Shown here piece by piece: positions 35,713-47,623 of a DNA stretch of 64,000 nt (position 1 is the stretch's first letter; each line of letters begins with the position of its first letter). The translations under genes were made by a program, and so were the position numbers. This DNA comes from Ustulina deusta (Eukaryota > Ascomycota > Sordariomycetes > Xylariales > Xylariaceae): positions 1-64,000 of the forward strand of contig JAJNNX010000059.1 in NCBI GenBank assembly GCA_023159155.1. Direction: 5' to 3'. Below the pieces are notes generated by a model. It ran no database searches and was not told the origin of the DNA. It saw only the letters and a program-made list of their open reading frames with translations.

Positions 35713-38700
35713 ATGACGATAGAACCAAATCGCCCGGTCCACAATGGTCGTAGCTGTAGCATCCTCGAGGATGATACCCTTGCCGCCCTGTGGGAAAATG
35801 CCCCGTTCCCCAAACTCCCCCTCGACGCTCCGCCCGAAATCAGAGAGCTAGTCGTCGACATCGAGAGCCCTAGGCGGGTTTATACAATACATCGCGCTTC
35901 TCGCCGCCACAATCTCCAGCTCCTCATTGACCGGTACGTGCTGCCCCCTTTCGCGTAGTTCCTGTCTTGTCTTTCGCGAGGCTGACGTCCAGCCTAGCTT
36001 TGTTGTCCAACTGCGCTTTGGCTGTGGCAACAGCTCTTGCTCAACCACAACATGCTTCACTTACCGGAAGAGAATAGCCGGAAGGTCTCCCATCCGTCGA
36101 TATAATCCCAATAGCGCAAGGACACTCGCCGTTTACCTCGCTGGCCAGGACAATCCCGAAAGTCGATTATGCCCCTACCTCCAACAATCATCTGGTAGAC
36201 CATCCGACGCCATAGCACCACTCCTTCTTGCTCCCAAGCAGCCTTCTACGAAAGAGAGGGTCAAAGCACGTTTGTCCCCCACCAAAAACCACGGCATCGA
36301 CTTGAGTTCTTCACCAATTCGACAAACATCTTTGCATAGCAGTCAGAATGATGATATGCATTCAGAACCCAAGGTGGCGCCAACTGCGTCGCGGACGGCT
36401 GGCAGCAACTCAATACCCATGAAAATCACCGAGAAGCCGATCGGGAAGAAGGATTACCGTTCCTTTGCTGCCGCAGTCTTTGGCACTGTCGCATTCAAGA
36501 TGCTCGAATGGTTAGCACCAAACAACATAGAAGCTCTGTCAGATAAAATGGAAACGTCTCGCTGTTCGGCCAAGCCAAGCGCAAAGTCCCAGGCAAGCTT
36601 GTCATCTGAAGACCCTAGTGAACACCTTGTCGTACCCGGCGCAATCCCACGCGATAGTTCTGGTGGAGAGATTCCCATTGCGAGAAGAGTTAATAGCTAT
36701 AATGGACCTTACCCCGGCATAGCCACAATTGTGAATACGACTGAACTCCATTCCAATCCCTCCACAGAGAGACCGTCTAATGAAACAACTGCTCGGTCGC
36801 CCCAACCGAGGAAAAAATCAAACGCGAAGATTCGTACCTCGTCCGGATCCCAGCCGTCCAAAGTAGTGGTAGAACCCATAGCGGACTCTGCGGATGAGAT
36901 CCTCTTTCCCGAAAAAATCTCTAAGAGTGCCGTTCGACCTTCAACTCATCGTTCCACCTCTCAGCCGCGTAGTGATGATTCATCAGACACCAACGCTGAT
37001 GGTCGATCATCAACGCAGGCCGATCGTGAGTATGGAGCAACTGATCGCCTGGCACAAATAGACGGGTTTGAAGACGTACTGAGTAGTGGGACGGACACTA
37101 GATCGATATCGCTACGGAGTGAAGATTCTGGCGATGACGCTTTACTGGAACCCGCGTCTGAACTAGATAGCTATCTGCCTCAGTCATTATCACACCTTAA
37201 TCCCGAAGCTGTCAATTTCCTTTGTGATGTTTTACAGGAAGACGCCACAACGGAACGACATATGCTAGAACCAGCAAATATCAGCGGCTCCCTTCGACGA
37301 TACACAGGCCGACGCAAAGTATGGAAAAGAAAACGGAAAGCTCATCTCCCGTATTCACAGAATCTAAAATACGAATGGAAACTTTTCGCTGAACAGAGCA
37401 TCTTCCACGTTTTGAGCGACCCGCGAGCTTTGCTCGAATCTTTCGCGACTCACGATGGGGTCGTTGATTCACAAACAGTATGGTATTGCATGCTTCGCTT
37501 AACAAGAGCAGCTCCGCATATCGTATTTGATAGTCTCTGGGTTGCTATGACGAGCCTATTCGCACCCCCAAGGTCATTACAAACTTCTCGGTATTCTACA
37601 GCAAAGGTGTTTGCTACTTCACAAAGGTCGTTCTCTAATGCTGAAACGGCGTCTCTCATGTCAATCTGTTTCCATGCCCTGATTGCCGCAGCACCCTTGG
37701 TGACAGACTCTCGGCAACTTCTCGATATGTCTCGTATTCGGTCTCGCGGTCTGTTACTAACCGGCAGTGGGGCTGTGGCCGAGCAGCGTACATCGTTGTC
37801 TCTTCAGTATGAAGATGCATTTAATGATGATTTAGCTCTGAGGCTAGCAAGAAGGCTACTTATGGCGATCCTCACTAGACGCTACTTCGATGAGCTCATG
37901 GAATTGGATTTGGACCTGTTGGACAGCGCTAAGGAACCAGACGTGTTAGAGACGCTGCTATCTCAAATTGAGCCATCTATGCAGTCCTCGATGCGCTTTT
38001 CTAAGACTGAACGAAGCATTCATGAGAAGCGGGTGCCAATCTTGCTTCTCGACTGGGCAAGGACAGTCATGATTCAAGAATGGACGGGGAAGCCCGATGT
38101 TCCTGGGGACGGCCCTTTTGGCGGTGCTCTCATGCTAATAGCGGCCATGTGTAAGTTACCGTATCCGAATTTCTGAGCTGTACTAACAACTTCTCCTCAC
38201 AGACCGGAAACGCCAGGCTCTCCTTTTAGGCGAGGCTCACTTCCGCTTTGAGTTTTTTGGTGACCGGCTAGATTCGGTCGACATGCCAGTTTCCTGGCTC
38301 TCTTTTACTTCCACGAGGCAAAAGGTCCATCTCCTAGATTATCCATTCATCTTCAAGCCGTCCTCTTTAGTGACATATTTTCGCGCTATCAACTTTTCAA
38401 TGATGAGCCACTCATACGAAGAAGCTACTTCATTGCAGCTTCGAATTAGAATGATTACCGAGCCAGGTAGTCTAGTCACGGATGCCCATCAAAGAAGCGC
38501 ACTTGAAGATCTTCTAAGGACACCAGCATCCAAATTTCTCATTTTGAACATACGACGTGATGATATCCTAACAGACGCCTTCGATCAGCTTTGGCGACGA
38601 GAGGAGCGGGAACTTATGAGGCCCCTAAAGATCCATCTCGGCGAAGATAATGGAGAGGAAGGATACGACTATGGTGGTGTTCAACAAGAGTTCTTTCGCC

Positions 38701-39677
38701 TGGCCATTGCCGAAGCTCTACGTCCGGATTACGGGGCCTTCACAATTGACGACCGAACAAGGATGACATGGTTCCAGCCGGGTTCCTTGCAGCCCGAATG
38801 GAAATTCGAATTAATCGGTCTCCTTGTATCGCTAGCCGTCTACAACGGCTTAACGCTGCCTGTTACGTTCCCCAAAGCACTTTACCACAAGCTTCTAGGC
38901 GAGCCCGTCACAGAACTTCATCATATCGCTGACGGTTGGCCTGAACATGCAAATGGCCTCACGAAATTGCTTGAGTGGAATGAAACTGATGGTGCTGTGG
39001 AAGATATCTTCGTTTTGACTTACGAATTCTCCACCACGATGCTAGGCCAACCAGTCAGTCGTCAAATGGACCCGTCTCGGCGAGAATTGTGGCCGCAACC
39101 TTCCCCGTACCGTCACGTAGAGCCGCTCTCAGCCGACAACCCAACAGACGCACCACCAGTGACGGGAGACAATCGTAGCGCATACGTTAGCGACTATATT
39201 CGGTATTTGACAGATGTGTCAGTAGCCCCACAGTTCGAGGCCTTCGCCCGCGGGTTTCGCACTTGTTTGCACACCAAATCCCTCACACTATTGACTCCAT
39301 CACTCCTGCAGTCCATTGTCGAAGGTACACAGGAAATCGACATCGCTGAACTCCGGCGGGTGGCGCGTTACTCCGGCTGGGATGCGAACCACCGTACCAT
39401 ACGTGATTTCTGGTCTGTGGTTAAGAAGTTCGATAACCGTATGCGCCGTAAACTGCTCGAGTTCGTGACATCTAGCGACCGTCTCCCTGTCGGTGGAGCC
39501 GCCAACATCCAATTCGTCATCCAGAAAAATGGCGAGGAAGAAGGGGACGCAGCTCGTCTACCTACAGCATATACATGTTATGGTCATCTCCTTCTCCCTG
39601 AATACCGTGACAAGGAAGTACTGCGTGAAAGACTGTCTATGGCGGTAGAGAACGCGGAGGGTTTCGGGTTCGCCTAA
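35713..39677 (+). CDS. HECT-type E3 ubiquitin ligase (HUL4-like) with AZUL-like zinc finger, 1282 aa
   Basis: Exons 35713-35933, 35998-38150 and 38203-39677. Introns of 64 and 52 nt have GTACGT and GTAAGT donors and CTGAC and TACTAAC branch sites. The HECT domain fills about residues 925-1282: MRPLKIHLGEDNGEEGYDYGG, a central LLVSLAVYNGLTLPV, and the catalytic cysteine C1250 in LPTAYTCYGHLLLPEY, which accepts ubiquitin from E2 and passes it to substrate. Near the N terminus, right after the first splice junction, FGCGNSSCSTTTCF places C83, C88 and C93 with a fourth C132 (RLCP). That is the cysteine arrangement of the AZUL finger of UBE3A. Residues about 150-480 are Ser/Thr/Pro-rich and probably disordered. 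The start is the first in-frame ATG. Assignment to HUL4 rests on overall architecture and HECT sequence. It is convergent with CCT5. Confidence 0.92.
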
Positions 39678-40486
39678 AGAAGAAAGCAAGGAGTGAAATT
39701 ATCGAGGAATGTGAATAGGGATCAACATACAATAGAAGGGATTTGCATTCAGAGGAATCAAAGGGAGTCCCCAAGAGTGGATACAAGGCTACGTGCTAAG
39801 GTCGTTTAGACTGGCCGTAGCAGTTCAGTTGCGCCGTCGTCGCCGGCCTTGCCCTCTTTTCTCTACTGCGAGAGCAGGATTTTTCGTATCTGTTGTAGTA
39901 TTTGGTTATCTCGTGTTTTAGCGTGTAATACAATTCACGGACGCCTTTCTTTGTTCGTGGGGAGAAAAATCTTGGTATGGCCAAGCACCCAATCTACCTA
40001 GGTAGTCAAGCAACTTCGCGTCTGCCATTCATTACTTGCAAGTTGCAGTTGTGCAATCTAGAGTATCGTAGGCTACGAATTATGTCATGATATTAATTTG
40101 TAGCACTTGCATGATTTCTAGATAATATTCTGCAGTTTCGCTGTAGCAATTATTATGAACGTTTTCCCATTTAGGCCGTTATTACTTGTATGCCTTTATA
40201 GATTACGTATCTGGCTGAGTCTTGTGAGCCCCCTATCTACCTAGGTATGCACGTTCTATTCGACAATAGGCCGGACAATTGCATGGAGGCTAAGGCACAG
40301 CCGTTTTGGACTTAACATCTTCACACAGATGGACTACGTTCTTTTTCTCTTCCTTTTCCTTGGTGGCCCCTGTGGCGCTCATGTATATAGTAGTAGCCAT
40401 ACAGGGGGCAAACGACCCCGCTCCGTGGCTCTATATCGTAGAAGGTAGGGTAGGGCGGCTAGGGTAGACAAGACAGCCTGGCTTAT
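39678..40486. other. Convergent spacer HUL4 / CCT5
   Basis: 809 bp containing both 3' UTRs. Two palindromic TACCTAGGTA-type words occur at about 39996-40004 and 40237-40246. No gene was recognised. Confidence 0.6.
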
Positions 40487-42450
40487 CTAGTAGTCTTGGT
40501 CACCTGAGCCGCTGACAATTACATTGTTGACCTTCAGAACCATCCGACAGAGCTGAGTGGCGAGCATGAGCTGCTGCTTCTTCCCAATAAGGGGGTCGAT
40601 GACGAAGGCCTCCTTCATGTTATTAGAGCCCTTGTTCATGCAGTCGACGCCGAGCTTGCCGCGGTCCTCAGGGCCGGCTCGCACCTGCTGGGACTTGACC
40701 TCAGCGAGCGTAGCGATGGGGTTGAGGCCGCTATTCTCGGCGAGTGCCATGGGTATAGCGTCGAGCGCCTCGGCAAACGCTCGCATGGCGTACTGCTCGA
40801 GGCCCGGCGTCTGAACGGCCGCGTCCTCAACGGCTAGGGAGCACGCAATTTCCGCTGCGCCACCGCCGTACACGACACGATTGTCGCGCACGAGGTTACG
40901 GACTACACAGAGGGCGTCGTGTAGTGAGCGGCGGGCTTCGTCGATGATCTGTGTGTGTAGTTAGCGTTATGGACGACTGTATGGAATTTGTCATGGGCGT
41001 GACGAAATTAGACGGGGACTCACCATCTTGTTGCTGCCCCTGACGAAGACAGTAACTGCTCTAGTGTTGGCGCACTCCTCGATCACAAGCATCTTCTCCC
41101 GGGTAGTACCAAAGGTCATCTCCCGGACGATGCCCGCAGTACCCAGCTTCTCTGGCCTCAGATCTTCGAACCTTGGTACTATTCTACCATTCGTAGCAAT
41201 AGCAATAAGCTCAATCTCGGGGCCGCCAACCCACCTGACAGCAGGTAGCTCGTTCTGGAGTAGCAGATGGTTCGCTTCGTCATCAAAACCCCACTGGCAG
41301 ATAGCCAAGTTCGCACCAGCGTCTTTGATTTGTTGAATCATCTCGATGAACTTTTCTCGTTCATAACTCTGAAGTTTCTTGTACTCCTCGACCGATGCGA
41401 TGTCTAGTTTATGCTTCGTCTTCGGTTTCGGAGGCTCGAAAGCACATGTGAGAATAGCGATCTTGGCATCCCGAACTTCTGAGGGCATCTGGGGATGTGA
41501 GAAGTCCTTGTCCACGATGACGCCCTTGACAAGAATGGTGTCTTCTAACGCGCCGCCCACTTTCCCATCTACCTTTATCAACTCAAAGTCGACATCTTTC
41601 CGCTCGAGGTCGGCAACAGAGAGGACGGCGTCGACGGCGATTTTGGCGAACTGGTCATGCGCTATAGAGACAATCTTGCTGCCTAAACTTGTCCGAGCGA
41701 CCTTGACTAAGTTCTCTGTGTTTGTCTTGCCAAACTCGATGGTGTCTGATATGCGGTCCAGCTCGGCGACGGCAATATCGCAGGCCTGGTCGTATCCATC
41801 TGCTATCCGTATGGGATGGATTCCCTTGTCTATCAGCTCGGCAGCCTGTTCAAGCAGCGCACCGGCCAGGACGACGACGCCGGTTGTCCCATCACCGATC
41901 TCGTCGTCTTGTGATTTGGAGAGCTCAACCAGAAGCTTGGCTACGTGGTTTGAGATCTCCATCTGCTGCAGAATAGTGGCGCCGTCGTTCGTAACGGTGA
42001 TGTCGCCGTCGGGGGAAATAAGGATCTTGTCGAGACCGCGGGGCCCGAGCGAGGTCTTCACGATGTTGGCGACGGTTCGGGCGGCGAGGATATGTGATTT
42101 TACGGCTTCGTTGCCAAACTGGCGCTTCTTCTTGCCCTGGCTAGTTCCCAAAAGTTAGAGTCTAGACTGTCTTCATGGGGATAGCCCTCTCCCTGGAGTC
42201 TGAGCGTGTGCCTGTGCCCGTGCCCGTGCCTGACATACTCTCTAACGATGATGAACGGCCGCCCCTGCTCATCTTTCATAATAGTGGCTGTGATGGAGCC
42301 TGGTCAGTGGTGATAGTGGAGGCCGTCGAATTGCAGATCAATCATACCATTTGATAGATCCAGATCTGCGAACATTATCCATTGTTAGCACACATTCACC
42401 AGGGAGGCTGAACACAAGGCGCGGGGCAGGGAGGGCGTACTCATCGCCAT
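40487..42450 (-). CDS. T-complex protein 1 subunit epsilon (CCT5), 551 aa
   Basis: Subunit of the cytosolic TRiC/CCT chaperonin, the ATP-driven folding machine for actin, tubulin and others. Five exons on the minus strand: 42450-42441 (10 nt), 42365-42348 (18 nt), 42287-42239 (49 nt), 42140-41024 and 40948-40487; introns 75, 60, 98 and 75 nt. Phases are consistent throughout. The three tiny exons give [17 protein letters not shown] and then GRPFIIVRD, joining QGKKKRQFG as in yeast Cct5. Chaperonin marks: [26 protein letters not shown] (108-113), CEFEPP-like [42 protein letters not shown], and a C-terminal [16 protein letters not shown]. Length matches the family (yeast 562). CTAAC or CTGAC branch sites are present in each intron. 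Start choice depends on the micro-exon model. Confidence 0.95.
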
Positions 42451-43084
42451 ATTGCCGATCCTTACAGCTCTTTCGAGCTGGACTGGGTGGGCGGGAGGAA
42501 AATTCGGGTAGCTATGCGCAATACACGAGTGTCTGGCCGCCACAAAGAAGCGCTGAGGCGATATGAGGCTGTTGGTTATGGGAGTTGGGAGTTGGGAGTC
42601 GTGGTTCTTTCTGCCCGGCCTTGTTTGGTGGGCTGTGTGGATGGTGGAATCTAAAATCTGAACAGGCAAAGACGAGTCCCGACCTAGGTATCGGAACCCC
42701 ACTAATAATTGCAGCATGGTTCTCTCCAATTGGATACCACAGTTCGATGATAATACATGCTAGGTACTTACATACCTATGTGCCTTTTAGTGTGTATACT
42801 ACTTACATACTTAGATAGGTACCTACGCAACCAACATCGAGGTTGAAGCAAGACGTTAGATATACCTTCTTACATAGGTACTTCAGATGTTTGTCTCAGT
42901 CTCTATCTCTACCTACCTATCCTGATTTCATCTACACCTCAAGTCACAAGTAGAAAAAATCGTAAAAATCCCAGGGTTTGTCACATCATCCACATTACAC
43001 AACGCCAAGAGACCCGATCGCATAACGCCATGTCCCCCGAACTCCTCGCCGAATATCTTACAGCACCAACATTCCTGTCGTTCA
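42451..43084. other. Spacer between FAA1 3' end and CCT5 start
   Basis: 634 bp holding the CCT5 promoter and 5' UTR and the FAA1 3' UTR, both genes being on the minus strand. It is rich in TACCTA/TAGGTA words between 42680 and 42930. A minus-strand frame of about 114 codons overlaps the CCT5 first exon and is considered UTR. Confidence 0.55.
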
Positions 43085-45348
43085 TTAAGGCTGCCCCTTC
43101 ATGCATTTCTGGATCTCTGTCTTGTAATGATCTCTCAAGCCCCGCCTGTTGACCTTTTGCGTCGCCGTGACAAGGCCCTAAGTGATAATCAGTATTGTAT
43201 ATCCTACGGTGAGCGGGAAAGGTTGCTCACATTTGCGGGTGTCCACTCGTCCTCAACGATCACCACGCCGCTGACCATCTCAAGCCCACTGAGGCCAGCC
43301 TTCTTTCCTACGGCTATCAAATCCTTGTGCACCGCTTCCCGCACCTTCTTATTGTGGTGCACGTCGCCGTGGTCGATATCAAGGCTCTTGGCTAATTCAG
43401 CGAGCGGCTTCTCGTTTGGCGTGATGACGGCAATCGGCTGCGGTTGCGAGTTGTCACCGTGGATCATGAGGTTGTTGACATATTGACTGCCGCGATAGAT
43501 AGCCTCGAGCTTTTCCAACGCGATGTATTCACCGCCCTGCAATTTCACTAGGTTCTTGACGCGATCGATGACCTTGACGTGACCCACAGAGTCGATTTCA
43601 CCAATATCACCTGTTCGGAACCACCCGTCTGATGTGTACGCCTTCCCCGTCTCTTCAGGATTCTTGAAATACTCTTTGGCAACGGCTGCACCACGCAAAA
43701 GGATTTCACCTTGTGGCGGGTTCGAAGATGTGCTATAGCCAAGGTCAGGAAGACTAACGAGCTTGAGTTCTATCGAGGGCGGCACAGGGCCGATGGCGTT
43801 GGGCGTCCATTGCAGCGGGCTTCCCAGAGACTGTAATATCCAGCGTCAGTAACTATCATCGTGAATGATCCCAAGATGTACCTACGCCGTTTGAGCATGT
43901 CTCAGTCAAGCCATACCCAGTGACCATAGGTGCCAGTACTATGCTCATGAATTGTAGCGTGCCCTCGGAGATGCCGCTACCGCCGTTGAAGAGGAAACGT
44001 ACGCGGCCGCCCGTCAGTTTCCGGACTTGATTGAAAACCAGTGCATCCAGGATGAAGCCACCAGGTAAGCCACTCGAAACGAGAAGTGATTTCAAATTGT
44101 ACGCGCCCCAGAAAAGATTTCTTGTCAGAGCACTGCCAGAGTTCACTCGGCTCTCGATTCCCTTCCTGATCGTCTCCCAGATCTGCGGTACGCCAACCAT
44201 GACCGTCGGTGCGAGCTCGCGCATGTCTCCAGCGCAGTTGCGCATCGAGGTATCAGCCAAAGTGCGAGGGGAGCCATAACCCAACGTTCCTCCTATGGAA
44301 ATGACAATATTCTCTACACACATTTCCAAGATGTGCGCAAGGGGCAAGTAAGCCAGAACAACTTCATTGGAACTGATAGTCTCCTCAATGACTGAATATA
44401 AACCTGTGACGCCAGCAACCAAACCCTCGTGCGTGATAGGCACACCCTTAGGGGTACCCGATGAGCCGCTGGTATACATGATACAGCACAGGTCTGTTGG
44501 CTTCGGCGGAACCGGCGGGACCGGGTTTTCAGCACCGAGAGCGACCAGATCGGAATAAGATAGAATGGTCAACTCAGGATGTGACGCCTTGAACTCAGCT
44601 AGCTCATTATCCGATATGGGTATGTTGGTGGAGTCGTTGTAGATGAGATATTCGACGCCCTTTGCATTCTTGAGGGGACGGCTCGCAGTCTTCAAAAGAT
44701 GGGGATCGGTGTACATAGCCTTGGCTTCAGTCTGGGTAAGCGAGTACTCGACGGCATCTGGGCCAAGCGTGTCGTAGGCAGTAGCGATTGTGATGGACTG
44801 CGAGGCGGATCCATGCGACATGCAGAGCCAATTCGCGCTGCCGACTATGTTAGTAACGAGCCGAGTAAACGGTGGAGCAAGACTTCAAGGGCTGGCTACC
44901 TTGTCGACGCAAAAATGTGTATCTTGTCACCGGGTTCCAAGCCTAGTTTTCTCAGGCCAGCGCCGACGTTCAGCGCTCGCGTCTCATACTCCTTGTAGGT
45001 GAGGAACTTATACGGGGACAGCTCAAAGTAGGTCCACTTCTTCTCAACCTCGGTCTTGATACCATCGACCACCTTGGGCACCTTCTTGGTCTCGATATGT
45101 GTCTTGATAAGAGAACGAGAGCCGATGGCGGCCTTGTCGCCATATTTCTTCGCGGTCGTCGTAAACAGATCGTAGATGGTGGCTATCTCGGGAGAAGGGC
45201 GAGTAATGAGGCCATCCTTGGCCTTGACATGTCGGTATGGTTTCGTTTCGCCTTGGATCTCGGGAGCGCTCGTATCTTGGACCATGAAGGGAGGTTTCTG
45301 CACCATATACAAGGGCAGAACACCCTCGTATTGAGTCGGAAGGGCCAT
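43085..45348 (-). CDS. Long-chain fatty-acid CoA ligase (Faa1/Faa4-type), 697 aa
   Basis: Exons (minus strand) 45348-44900, 44837-43886, 43830-43231 and 43177-43085; introns 62, 55 and 53 nt. It activates long-chain fatty acids to acyl-CoA with ATP. AMP-binding P-loop YTSGSSGTPKG (about residues 271-281), YGLTETCSNG (458-467, ending at an exon junction), DGWFRTGDIG (535-544, the acyl-CoA synthetase signature) and VKLQGGEYIALEKLE are all present. The last exon supplies only 30 residues (GLVTATQKVNRRGLRDHYKT and on to a C-terminal KGQP). Without it the frame would run into a stop after TPAN. The C terminus is not a PTS1, so a cytosolic/ER/lipid-droplet enzyme as in Faa1/Faa4 is expected. The start has a strong context (GCCATGGCC). 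An in-frame ATG at 45462 would add a hydrophobic 38-residue leader; considered less likely. Confidence 0.95.
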
Positions 45349-46540
45349 GGCTAAGGTCGACGAGGTAAGGATATAGTTCGTTATTGTGCTGGATAATACG
45401 GAAAACAGAAGACAGATAGCTACTTGGGAGCTCGTAAGGGATAGCCAATGAGCGCGAACCATGTACCTCGGGATTAATGTTGTTGCTACGAATGGTTCTG
45501 CTGTGTGTGCTGTGACGTAAAGAAAGCTGGCATCAAGTGTTTACTACGTACCTACTTAGACCTCGGCCGAATTCGAGGCTGTTCCAACAGGAGAGATGAA
45601 AAGATGGGTCCAACTGACAGGGAGGTCCTAGCTCCCCGCGCATTGGGTACTTAGAAGTTAGTACCTAGTGAGGCGCTAGTTAACCAGGTACCGGTACTAG
45701 CCCGACCTACGTTGGCCATGATAAATCCCTACCTACATGTATATACTAGTCGGGTATGTCTAACCCAAATCGGCTTAGGCATGGTTGCCAGTGGTTGAGT
45801 GTGCAACACACTGTCTCTCTCTTACCTGCAAAAGTAAATTCTATTCTATTTCTATTAAAGCCTTACTTAGCGTAGTAAAATCTATTAAAACAGTACGATA
45901 TTTCAGTTGACAACTGCTAGTTTAATATACTAAGACAGAAAGTGTTGAAGGATAGATGGGAGGGAAGAATAGGCTGTAAAGGGTTACCAGTACTGAAGGT
46001 CCTTGTGTAGAGGGGTGTCAGAAATAAGCGAGTCAATTGATTCTGTGTATTCATCTGTGTATCGTCTTGATTGTTGTGTATGTGTTGTTCTGTGTTCCCC
46101 GAGTTCCCATACAAAATTTGCTGGTGTGTTGGGTGGTCCCTAAGCACTAGCCTCATTTGGCTGGACATGACGTAGATAGCTAATCTGGTGGTCCCCTTAT
46201 ATCTGACAAGGGGCTAGCCAACGTAGGGATTTATCATGGCTAACATAGGTCGGCGACGCAAGAGATATAGATGGCACTTATTGATAAAGTTACAAGGCCT
46301 GCAGGATAGGTATCGCATGCGTCTTCTTCCCTCGTGCAAACGAGGTACCTCGGCACTGCTACTTAGATATTTACGACGATTGCCATATGATAGCCGAGCC
46401 GTACAGCTGTGCAGTTGTGGCATGACACTCCTCAATACTTGATATATAATACCCTGTTTACAGAAAACAGACCGGGCTCCCTAGGGCTCCTCGTCAACAC
46501 CTTCGATACAGTACGGTACTTTATTTGGAGTAATCAGACA
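45349..46540. other. Upstream region of FAA1 and flank of the MITE-like element
   Basis: About 1.2 kb with the FAA1 promoter. Short ATG frames occur (for example 46236-46442) but show no family resemblance. CCTAGG/GGTACC-type words cluster near 45.55-45.75 kb. Nothing else was supported. Confidence 0.5.
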
Positions 46541-46957
46541 AACTGAGGGTAGCCCACCCCTGTTGACCTGAGGGTACCCGTGCTTTTTTTATGTACCAGA
46601 GTACTTTTCGTACAATCGATTAGAATATAGTACCTTTAAGTACATATTTATAATTTACATAATTTGTATAAAATTTTATACTTGCATATTTATTTTAATA
46701 CAACTTAAAACAACCTTAGTTATTTAAAGTAATTATATATATTTACTCTTTTTTCTTTTTAAAAATAACAACTTACCTTAGAGTATTTTTTTTTACTTGT
46801 TGTATAAAATATGTTATATGTATTAACTTAGCTGTAAACGTTCTATGTATTTAAACGTGCATTTCTAATCGATTGTGCGAAAAGTATTCTGTGGAGCACT
46901 AGTACTTAAAAAAAGCACGGGTACCCTCAGGTCAACAGGGGTGGGCTACCCTCAGTT
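46541..46957. mobile_element. MITE-like element with long terminal inverted repeats (417 bp)
   Basis: The left end (46541-46589) starts AACTGAGGGTAGCCCACCCC and continues with TGTTGACCTGAGGGTACCCG. The right end is its reverse complement, ending GGGTGGGCTACCCTCAGTT at 46957; the first roughly 47 bp match perfectly. After an unmatched patch the inverted match resumes inside (left GTACTTTTCGTACAATCGAT, right ATCGATTGTGCGAAAAGTAT), so the arms are about 85-95 bp each with a short AT-rich core. It has no coding capacity. No clear target duplication was found, so the family is not assigned; a non-autonomous DNA transposon is the likely nature. Confidence 0.8.
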
Positions 46958-47623
46958 TATGTGTAGACTCCTTTATTTGGCACTTCTTCCAAGGGCGAGC
47001 CCAAGTCCAGCCATGTCATCGTTCTCCACTTCGCTCAATCTTCCCCCTGACGCTTGTAAACCTTGGCCTCTTATTTTCTTCTCCTTTTCTCTTTCCTCCC
47101 TTCCCTCACTCAAAGCACCCTCTCTAGCTAGCACCTGATACTCGGCATACTAGAAAGTCACCCTCCGATAGACACCTAGTAATGCTGATGATAAACACAA
47201 GACATGTACTTCAATTATTCCCTAAAATATAACAAGAACGACATGCTGGTGCTTCTATCTCAATAGCGGCATGACTACGTTCTCCATCACCAAGTGTAAG
47301 TGGTGCTCACACAACTATTCCTCCTCGTGCAGGTTACTAGACATAGCTTGTCAAGATACATCAAAAAGTACATGTATCTGTAAATTTGTGGCGTACAAGA
47401 TGATAGGGTACTTGATGTCCTATAAATACCCCCCGCCACCATTTGAATAAACCCCTCCGTGCCTTGACGCCTAGTTGCAATGCTATCCATCTGAGCATTG
47501 TACTCACTCCTTGAGGCTCTAAATCTACTATATATTTCCCGAGCCATATGCTTCCAAGTCCAGGGGTCTCAACTAAAGGATCAGTCAGTCCAGTAAGCAT
47601 CAACAAGCATTTCTCCTGGGCCC
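46958..47623. other. Spacer between MITE-like element and DOA4-type gene
   Basis: 666 bp with the 3' UTR of the deubiquitinase gene. A CT-rich stretch lies at 47085-47105. No gene was recognised. Confidence 0.55.

Noticed and set aside
42385..42729. Minus-strand 114-codon frame across the CCT5 first exon
   Set aside because: It overlaps the CCT5 start and first intron; the micro-exon model explains the conserved N terminus fully.
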